This document shows positions 15,174 through 20,583 of a DNA stretch of 20,583 nucleotides, piece after piece; position 1 is the first letter of the stretch; every line of letters starts with the position of its first letter. The notes under the pieces are model-generated. The model was not told the DNA's origin and did not search any database. It saw nothing but the letters and a program-made list of their open reading frames with translations. The DNA is from a virus. The DNA is taken from positions 1 through 20,583 of the IMG/VR virus record IMGVR_UViG_3300042519_003826; one strand, 5' to 3'. The position numbers and the translations under genes were made by a program.

Positions 15174-15540
15174 TGGTGGAGATAGGCGGAATCGAACCGC
15201 CGTCCAAAAAACCTCTAATTAAACTTTCATTTACACGCTTAGTCCATTTTTCTAATTGGACGAAATATCTTATTCTTTAACGACTTAAAGTTAAAGTCGG
15301 TAACGGTTCGACTTGGCCGCTACGCCATGCTGGTTTTGCAACTTTGGTTAGTCAAGCAGTTGCCGCTTGGTTACTTATGCAGCTAAAAGCTCTTCAGTAA
15401 CAGGAGTGTTAACGCCTTGGTTAACTAGGCTCCAGAAAGTAGTGTTGCCACTTATTGTTTGTAATACATTTTAACGAGTCTTAGCATCATCCTCGGCGTG
15501 CAAGCGTAACCGATAATTTCTGTCAAAACCGGTTATCCCC
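15174..15540 (-). ncRNA. ssrA: Transfer-messenger RNA (tmRNA)
   Basis: A complete 367-nt one-piece tmRNA. The 5' GGGGATA (15540-15534) pairs over 7 bp with TATCTCC next to the 3' end. The third pair is G-U, the alanine identity element. The 3' end has a T arm with 5-bp GGCGG/CCGCC stem and TTCGATT loop, and an encoded ACCA. Flanking blocks GACTAAGCGTGTAAATG and TTTTTTGGACG match the conserved 3' half of bacterial tmRNAs, and GCACGCCGAGGATG corresponds to the GCAUGCCGAGG block near the 5' end. tmRNA with SmpB rescues stalled ribosomes and tags the product for proteolysis. It is flanked by phage tail genes with its own promoter and terminator, and it is intact, so it looks like a phage gene and not an integration scar. 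No smpB is visible here. Confidence 0.94.
15375..15449 (-). other. tmRNA tag reading frame, 24 residues plus stop
   Basis: After AATAAGT, which aligns with the AAUAGUC that precedes the resume codon in E. coli tmRNA, the frame starts on GGC and runs 24 codons to TAA. The tag begins GNTTFWSLVN and ends PVTEELLAA. The terminal Leu-Ala-Ala is the expected ClpXP-type degron end. The resume codon is inferred by alignment from memory. The length is well above the common 8-15 residues. Confidence 0.82.
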
Positions 15541-15551
15541 ATATAATAACT

Positions 15552-15571
15552 ATTATACCTAATTATTTATA
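15552..15571 (-). promoter_or_regulatory. Probable late promoter of the tmRNA gene
   Basis: The minus strand carries an exact T4 late consensus TATAAATA (15571-15564), followed by a TATAAT hexamer (15557-15552) 11 nt before the mature 5' end at 15540. I see no -35 TTGACA at the right distance, so a late-type promoter, or the TATAAT acting with an activator, is more likely than a plain housekeeping promoter. The precursor 5' leader would be short and removed by RNase P. Confidence 0.5.
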
Positions 15572-15605
15572 CAGGTGGTCTCTTTCATAAACGTTTTACT
15601 CTGCT

Positions 15606-15613
15606 GATAAATA
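15606..15613 (+). promoter_or_regulatory. Candidate late promoter for the baseplate-terminase transcript
   Basis: GATAAATA lies 23 nt before the ATG of the gp6-like gene, in the 96-nt divergent gap shared with the tmRNA promoter. It is one mismatch from TATAAATA. A purine stretch AAAAGAAG at 15618-15625 sits in the leader. Context, as the only gap before a four-gene + strand run, supports a promoter here. Confidence 0.45.
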
Positions 15614-15636
15614 ACCTAAAAGAAGCTACTCCTTAA

Positions 15637-17331
15637 ATGGCAAACCTTACTAAACAAAATACCAGTCTAAGGCTCTTTACTAGTTTAAATATACGAGTTA
15701 GAGATATTCTTAGCGAAACTATACAGTTCTTACAAACAAAGTTTAAACAGAGTCGTTCTGTATTTACTGCAGCTTCTCCATTTGGGCAGCTATTAATTGT
15801 TGTAGAAAACTTAAGTCAACTTATTTTTTATTATATTGAAGACTCAATTACTGAACTAAATATAAATGAAGCAAGTCGAGTTTCATCAATCTATTCATTA
15901 GCCACTTTGGCTGGCCATAACCCAAGTAGAGCAATTGGTGCAACTGGTCAAATCCGACTTGTTAGAAAACCCAATATTACAGCGCCGGCCACTAAAGTTG
16001 TGCTTAATAACCTATTTAGAGTTCGTTGTGAAAATAATGGACTTACCTATGCAATTGAACTTACTCAAGAAGAAGTTAGACTTGCACTAAGTGGTGCAGA
16101 AACTACTGCAATTTTTAGTATTCGTCAAGGCCAAATTGAATCCCAAACATTTACAGCAAAAGGTATTGCATTTGAAAGCTATCAAATGGGAGCACCAAAC
16201 AATTTTTATATTGATAATTTTATCGTTAATGTATACGTTAATGGAGAGAAATGGACCAAATACGAGTCCTTATTAGATATTCCAAGAGGAGCAAAAGGTT
16301 TTCTTGCAAAAACCGGTATAACAAATGGATTAGACATCTATTTTGGTAATGGATCATTTGGTAAAATTCCAAATACCGGGTCAACCATTGTGGTTGAATA
16401 CTTAAATACTGACGGTTCTTCTGGCAATGTTAAAGTTGATAATAATGCACAAGTAGTATTTTCTTTTGTTGATACTGGATTTTCTCCAATTGGGGAAGAA
16501 ATTATAATGAGTGACTATTTTACAATTGTAACAATAAGTGCTCCAAATTTTGGAGTAGACCCAGAGGATCCTACCTTAACCCGATTAATTGCACCGCGAG
16601 CATCAAAAAGTTTTGCACTAGTTAATCTAGATAATTATGAAGTTCTATTGCAAAAAATGCAAATGTTTTCAACAATTAAAGTATTTCTAGATCAAGATTC
16701 AACTGGCAATATCCTAGATTCTAGAATGATTAATTTATTCTTAGTACCAGATGTTACCCAAATGTTTAAAAATGGAACTGATTATTTTAATTTACCAATC
16801 AGCAATTTTAAGTTAACAAATTTTCAAAAGAACGAGTTAATGAAATATGTTGAAAAATCTGGAACAAAAATGATTTCAACTGACTTAAAAATAGTTGATC
16901 CAAAAATTACCAGATACATTATTAATCTAAGTATTATTGCGTTTGATGATGTTTCTCAAGATATTGTTAAGTCTGATATTGCTGATGCTCTAGGTAAATA
17001 TTTCATTAAATTAAAACGCCAAGATCGTGTTCCAAAAAGTGATTTAATTACAGTAGTTGAAGCAATTAATGGAGTTGATTCAGTTAGTATTAATATGCTA
17101 AGCGAGCTTAATGAACTTTATAGAACTGCAAATCCAGCAAGTGAAACTCTAGTAGGGCTTGATGATTTTAACGATATTATTATTGGGTTAGACGAATTTC
17201 CAGTAGTACGTGGAGGTTGGACTGATTCTCAAGGTAATAAGTATGCCGAAGGTTTATCCGACTCGGCACTAGGCGCACTAAATATTTCAATTAAAGCACA
17301 AGTTGCTCGTAAAAATACTGGAATTATATGA
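15637..17331 (+). CDS. Baseplate wedge protein, T4 gp6-like (baseplate J family)
   Basis: The 564 residues fit a shortened gp6 (T4 gp6 is 660). N-terminal residues 1-95 are helical (IRVRDILSETIQFLQTKF, SPFGQLLIVVENLSQLIFYYIEDSITELNINEA), which is typical of the gp6 start. A beta region follows with YESLLDIPRGAKGFLAKTG and GLDIYFGNGSFGKIPNTGSTIVVEYLNTDG (about 228-257), the baseplate-J-like signature of GDG/GNG-type hairpins. The C-terminal half has the duplicated alpha/beta domains with NLSIIAFDDVS and a long helix. gp6 forms the ring at the base of contractile tails. The stop overlaps the next start (ATGA), indicating translational coupling. Start chosen at the first ATG after the divergent promoter gap. 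Confidence 0.78.
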   Translation: MANLTKQNTSLRLFTSLNIRVRDILSETIQFLQTKFKQSRSVFTAASPFGQLLIVVENLSQLIFYYIEDSITELNINEASRVSSIYSLATLAGHNPSRAIGATGQIRLVRKPNITAPATKVVLNNLFRVRCENNGLTYAIELTQEEVRLALSGAETTAIFSIRQGQIESQTFTAKGIAFESYQMGAPNNFYIDNFIVNVYVNGEKWTKYESLLDIPRGAKGFLAKTGITNGLDIYFGNGSFGKIPNTGSTIVVEYLNTDGSSGNVKVDNNAQVVFSFVDTGFSPIGEEIIMSDYFTIVTISAPNFGVDPEDPTLTRLIAPRASKSFALVNLDNYEVLLQKMQMFSTIKVFLDQDSTGNILDSRMINLFLVPDVTQMFKNGTDYFNLPISNFKLTNFQKNELMKYVEKSGTKMISTDLKIVDPKITRYIINLSIIAFDDVSQDIVKSDIADALGKYFIKLKRQDRVPKSDLITVVEAINGVDSVSINMLSELNELYRTANPASETLVGLDDFNDIIIGLDEFPVVRGGWTDSQGNKYAEGLSDSALGALNISIKAQVARKNTGII

Positions 17332-17573
17332 TAAGAAACTCTCTATACCAAAAGGTGTATAATAGAAAAGACAAACGTCTTCATTTAGGTTATATGTATA
17401 AAGATAACTTAATGAAGCGAGTCCTTTCAAATCAAATGTTTGGAGCAAACCCAATACTAGATTCGTTTATTGCATATATTGAAGCTTACATATACGAGCA
17501 TATTGAGGCAGTTAAACAAATTAAAATATTTGCAAATCCAGCGCTAGATAAGAATGAAAATCGACTAAACTAA
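17328..17573 (+). CDS. Small unrecognised tail/packaging-operon protein, 81 aa
   Basis: A short basic-to-amphipathic protein whose ATG overlaps the gp6-like stop by the ATGA arrangement, and which ends 3 nt before the small terminase start. It is probably helical in its second half (NPILDSFIAYIEAYIYEHIEAVKQIKIFANP). Overlaps on both sides and matching base composition argue that it is real. I do not recognise a family; a small baseplate component adjacent to gp6 is the likeliest role by position only. Confidence 0.75.
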   Translation: MIRNSLYQKVYNRKDKRLHLGYMYKDNLMKRVLSNQMFGANPILDSFIAYIEAYIYEHIEAVKQIKIFANPALDKNENRLN

Positions 17574-17576
17574 TGT

Positions 17577-18323
17577 ATGGCTGGACCAGTATTCTCAAAG
17601 GAAAAAAAGGCTCAAATTAAGGGCGAACTTGAATCACTATTGAGTAGCTACTCAGGTGGACCTAATCAGGAAGACGATAATATTGATGAGCAACTTGCTG
17701 AAATTGCAGCAGCACCTCCATTGGATTTTATTGAAATGAATGCAGGTTTTGAAAAGCAGGCTAAAAATATTACCGACTCTCTTCTTTCGTTTTATGTTGA
17801 TCTTGGCGTACTAGACAAGCATGAATATATTAAACAGAAACAGGTTCTTGATAATTCAAGTATTCAAAATATTTTCTTTCAATTAAAAACCATTCGAATG
17901 GCAATTGAAAAAATTGCTGAAGAAATTAATCAAGGAAATACTCATCCTAGACTATTTGAAGTATTTGGACAACTACAAGATAAATTAACAGCTGTTGTAA
18001 AAACTCAAGCAAATTATATGTTATTTCTAGAAGATACCTATAAAAAGGTAAATCAAGATATATCACAAAAAGAATTAGGTGGAACCGGCCCACAAGCAAG
18101 AGCAATACCGCAAAGTTCAAGCGATTACTACATCACAGCCGGTACAAAAAATTTAATAAAAGAAATTGACGCTCTTGAAATAGAAGAAGATACTTCTGAT
18201 TCAAGACACTTAACTCACCCAGGTAGAAAAGCTGAAGTTATGATAGAAAGAGGCGTATCCAATGTTATTATTACAGAAGATAGCGATATTGATTATATGG
18301 ATGACGTCAATTCATTAATATGA
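17577..18323 (+). CDS. Terminase small subunit, T4 gp16-like
   Basis: The 248 residues are longer than T4 gp16 (164), with an acidic N-terminal extension (EDDNIDEQLAEIAAAPPLDF). The central helical pair aligns with gp16: NTHPRLFEVFGQLQDKLTAVVKTQ corresponds to the PRHMEVFATLMGQM segment, followed by helix LFLEDTYKKVNQDIS, a Gly/Gln-rich linker, and SSDYYITAGTKNLIKEID, which corresponds to the MGSPTELMDEI segment. gp16 forms a ring that recognises DNA and stimulates the gp17 ATPase. Its stop overlaps the gp17-like start by four bases, the same order as in T4. The acidic C-terminus (EDSDIDYMDDVN) is an extra feature. Confidence 0.82.
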   Translation: MAGPVFSKEKKAQIKGELESLLSSYSGGPNQEDDNIDEQLAEIAAAPPLDFIEMNAGFEKQAKNITDSLLSFYVDLGVLDKHEYIKQKQVLDNSSIQNIFFQLKTIRMAIEKIAEEINQGNTHPRLFEVFGQLQDKLTAVVKTQANYMLFLEDTYKKVNQDISQKELGGTGPQARAIPQSSSDYYITAGTKNLIKEIDALEIEEDTSDSRHLTHPGRKAEVMIERGVSNVIITEDSDIDYMDDVNSLI

Positions 18324-20290
18324 AAGATTTTATAGCAAATAGTGGAAGTCGAACTCAGATGAAGCTTTCTGACCTTGACCAAGAGAATAGTGCGATTTGG
18401 ACAACAATTAAGGTGCAACAATTACTTGATGATTTTGAAAATGGGGCAATTGATATTAAAACAATCAAAAATTCTCCATTTAAAGACAATGATCCAGTTT
18501 GGAAGAAGGCAAATATTGTATTTGAATATACGCCAGAAGAACTTGAAGAAATCCGAAAATGTAAAGCTGACCCAGTTTATTTTGCTGGTAAATATGCTCA
18601 AGTAATGCAGGAGCAAGGTATTGAGCAAATTATCTTGCGTGACTATCAAGAAGAAATTATCAGGTCATTTAAGAATAATCGATTTAATTGCCTGATGGCA
18701 AGTCGCCAAATTGGAAAGACTGTAATGTCCGGTGTATTTATTGCATGGTACCTAATCTTCCATACTGATAAAAATGTTCTGGCTGTAGCGAATATTGCAT
18801 CAACTACTAAAGAGGTTTTGGATAAGATTAAATCAGTACTTGAAAATTTACCATTCTTCTTAAAACCTGGCTGTATTTCAAATAACGTAATGTCAATGAA
18901 ATTTGACAATGGCTGTCGATTAATTGGACGTACTACCACTAAAAATACAGGTATTGGTTTTACAATTCATGTATTATATATTGATGAGTTTGCACATATT
19001 AATCCATCGTATCTTGACTTCTTTTATCGAGCAATTTATCCTACAATTTCAGCCTCATCCAATTCAAAGATTATAATAACGTCCACGCCAAATGGTATGA
19101 ACCGCTTTTACGATATTTACATGGATGCAATGAACGGTGCAAATACGTATGTTCCATTAAGAGTAGATTGGTGGCAAGTTCCAGGTCGTGATGATGCATG
19201 GAAGCAATCAACAATTGCAAACTTAGGATCAGAAGAAGACTTTAACCAAGAATATGGGCTACAATTCTTTTCATCAGATAAGTTACTGTTACCGTCTAAA
19301 GATCTTAAGAAAATATTTAACTTACGCACATCATACGTCATCCCAGAGTGGGCTCAAAGCCCAGATCACTTAGCAATATTAGATGGCTTTACTGTTCATC
19401 CAAACCTTGCCAAATTAACACCAGATGATATTAAAAACGATGGTAATAATTATATTTTTGCAATTGATACAGCTGATGGATTAGGTAGAGATTATTCAGT
19501 AATTAATATTTTTAAGTTAGCAGCACTTCCATTAAAAATGCTAGATCAAGTAAAAGACTTTATTAAAAATGAAGGCGATATTTTTACACTAGTACAAGTT
19601 GCAACGTTTAGATCAAACAAAAAAGATATTAACGAATATTGTAACACTTTAGAACATTTGTTGTATAATATCTTTAATCCTGAAAAAGTTAAACTTTTAA
19701 TTGAGCTTAACCATAAAGGAGAATGGGTAATGGATAAACTAACACAAAACGAGGATTTTTGGCCAGGTCAAGTAATTCATTCAAAGCACACAACCACTTC
19801 TATAAATTGGAAACCTGGATTAAAGATGACAGAGACAAATAAGACTAAATATTGCGAACGTTTTAAATATTTAGCTGCTGTAAATAAAATTTTACCAAAT
19901 GAACATAAAACAGTTCATGAGCTTGGTGCATTTGGCCGATCAAGTAATGGTAATTACCGAAGTCAAAGCGGAAATGACGATTTAGCAATCACATGTGTTG
20001 AAACCGCCGCATTCTTTGAATCACCAAATTTTTGGGAATTAGTAAATGAAGAACTTGACAGATTACCTAAAGAGTATTTGTCAAAAGTATATTCATTATA
20101 TTTAGGAGAAGCTTATCTTGGAAATTCGTCAGGATACGATCACTCTGCCTTACGAGAATTAAATACAACAGCTGAGGTTAAAAAACCTGGTAAACTAATT
20201 AATGTATTTGATGAAATGACAATAAATCAAATAAAAAGAACCCGTGACACCTTTTACGGAAATAATTCAAAGTCAGGCTATGAAACATGA
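18320..20290 (+). CDS. Terminase large subunit, T4 gp17-like packaging motor
   Basis: The 656 residues contain an N-terminal ATPase with adenine-contacting RDYQEEII (about 107-114), Walker A SRQIGKT (128-134), Walker B VLYIDE with Asp222 and catalytic Glu223, and coupling motif IITSTPNG. The C-terminal RNase H-like nuclease has Asp383 in FAIDTADGLGRDYS, Glu462 in LLIELN, and Asp553/Asp554 in GNDDLAI, matching the three acidic residues of gp17. It pumps DNA into the prohead and cuts concatemers. Length is close to T4 gp17 (610) and all key residues are present. Its start overlaps the small subunit gene and its end overlaps the next gene by 11 nt. Confidence 0.95.
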   Translation: MKDFIANSGSRTQMKLSDLDQENSAIWTTIKVQQLLDDFENGAIDIKTIKNSPFKDNDPVWKKANIVFEYTPEELEEIRKCKADPVYFAGKYAQVMQEQGIEQIILRDYQEEIIRSFKNNRFNCLMASRQIGKTVMSGVFIAWYLIFHTDKNVLAVANIASTTKEVLDKIKSVLENLPFFLKPGCISNNVMSMKFDNGCRLIGRTTTKNTGIGFTIHVLYIDEFAHINPSYLDFFYRAIYPTISASSNSKIIITSTPNGMNRFYDIYMDAMNGANTYVPLRVDWWQVPGRDDAWKQSTIANLGSEEDFNQEYGLQFFSSDKLLLPSKDLKKIFNLRTSYVIPEWAQSPDHLAILDGFTVHPNLAKLTPDDIKNDGNNYIFAIDTADGLGRDYSVINIFKLAALPLKMLDQVKDFIKNEGDIFTLVQVATFRSNKKDINEYCNTLEHLLYNIFNPEKVKLLIELNHKGEWVMDKLTQNEDFWPGQVIHSKHTTTSINWKPGLKMTETNKTKYCERFKYLAAVNKILPNEHKTVHELGAFGRSSNGNYRSQSGNDDLAITCVETAAFFESPNFWELVNEELDRLPKEYLSKVYSLYLGEAYLGNSSGYDHSALRELNTTAEVKKPGKLINVFDEMTINQIKRTRDTFYGNNSKSGYET

Positions 20291-20583
20291 TGATTTTTTA
20301 AAATTCGACTATGGCACTAACAAAAAGCAAATTTTTGATATAGTAGTTGCCCAAATAGATGTAGCCCTTTCAGAAAAAAGGCCTCACATCTATATTAAAA
20401 AACTAAAAATCGTTGATGAAGAATTAGACGTTATTGCAGAAAGTAAAGATTGGCCAAATTGCTTAACAAAAGCGCTTGCCTTTTACAAGCAAATTGAAGA
20501 TTATGAATCTTGTTCAAAATGCCAAAAATTATTGGATAAGATCAATACTAAACCTAAACCAAAAAAAAGAATCACTAAATCTA
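20280..20583 (+). CDS. Unrecognised small protein downstream of terminase (3' partial)
   Basis: An ATG at 20280 opens a frame that reaches the window end without a stop, giving at least 101 residues: starts MKHDDFLKFDYGTNKKQIFD, mostly charged and helical, with a CSKC pair near residue 80 and a Lys/Pro-rich tail KPKPKKR close to the window end. It overlaps the terminase stop by 11 nt, which suggests coupled translation. In T4 relatives sheath and tube genes follow gp17, but this protein is too polar to be one. No family recognised. Two other ATGs in the overlap (20287, 20290) hit stops at once. Confidence 0.72.
   Translation, partial: MKHDDFLKFDYGTNKKQIFDIVVAQIDVALSEKRPHIYIKKLKIVDEELDVIAESKDWPNCLTKALAFYKQIEDYESCSKCQKLLDKINTKPKPKKRITKS

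Noticed and set aside
15281-15300. Short inverted repeat (CGACTT / AAGTCG) as a separate terminator
   Set aside because: It lies inside the tmRNA and is best explained as one of its internal stems or pseudoknots.
15174-15540. tmRNA as an attachment site left by prophage integration
   Set aside because: The gene is complete with promoter and terminator, no integrase or duplicated 3' fragment is seen, and all neighbours are phage structural genes.

Overview
The window is a piece of a large, tailed, T4-like (contractile-tail) phage genome, or a metagenomic contig of one. It carries a T4-type packaging pair (gp16-like small terminase and gp17-like large terminase), a gp6-like baseplate wedge protein, probable gp15-like and tail-tube-fold proteins, and a very long fibre with a peptidase S74 chaperone. 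Outside the fibre repeats the DNA is AT-rich. Two signs point to a Bacteroidota host, by inference only. Starts are often preceded by A-rich stretches rather than clear Shine-Dalgarno sites, and the phage tmRNA appears to resume on a glycine codon, as I recall for Bacteroidota tmRNAs.

Layout. 1-5592: one continuous + strand frame, cut at its 5' end, encoding a giant fibre of at least 1863 residues. It has three Gly-X-Y (collagen-like) arms made almost only of Gly, Ser, Thr and Asn, two globular inserts and a C-terminal S74 domain. 5596-6556: two small unrecognised proteins. 6581-6616: a perfect 12-bp hairpin. 6622-12838: a compact three-gene glycosylation and methylation operon: a GT4 / GT-A / FkbM methyltransferase triple fusion, a free methyltransferase, and a methyltransferase / GT-A-like / TibC-type O-heptosyltransferase fusion with an intact four-cysteine iron finger. 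12849-13466: probable tail-tube-like protein. 13467-15540: a block on the minus strand holding a virion-type beta protein, a gp15-like protein and a complete tmRNA gene with its own terminator and late-type promoter. 15637-20290: gp6-like, a small protein, small terminase and large terminase, tightly coupled by start/stop overlaps. 20280-20583: the beginning of another small gene, cut by the window end.

How the parts may work together. Because the O-glycosyltransferase and methyltransferase operon lies about 1 kb downstream of a giant Ser/Thr-rich, proline-free collagen-like fibre, I infer that the phage may glycosylate its own fibre arms and decorate the glycans with methyl groups. This could stabilise the arms, hide them, or tune receptor binding. 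The phage tmRNA, with an unusually long 24-residue tag, could rescue ribosomes stalled late in infection, for example on the repetitive fibre message. These are hypotheses; domain identities are from motif recognition by eye, not from searches.
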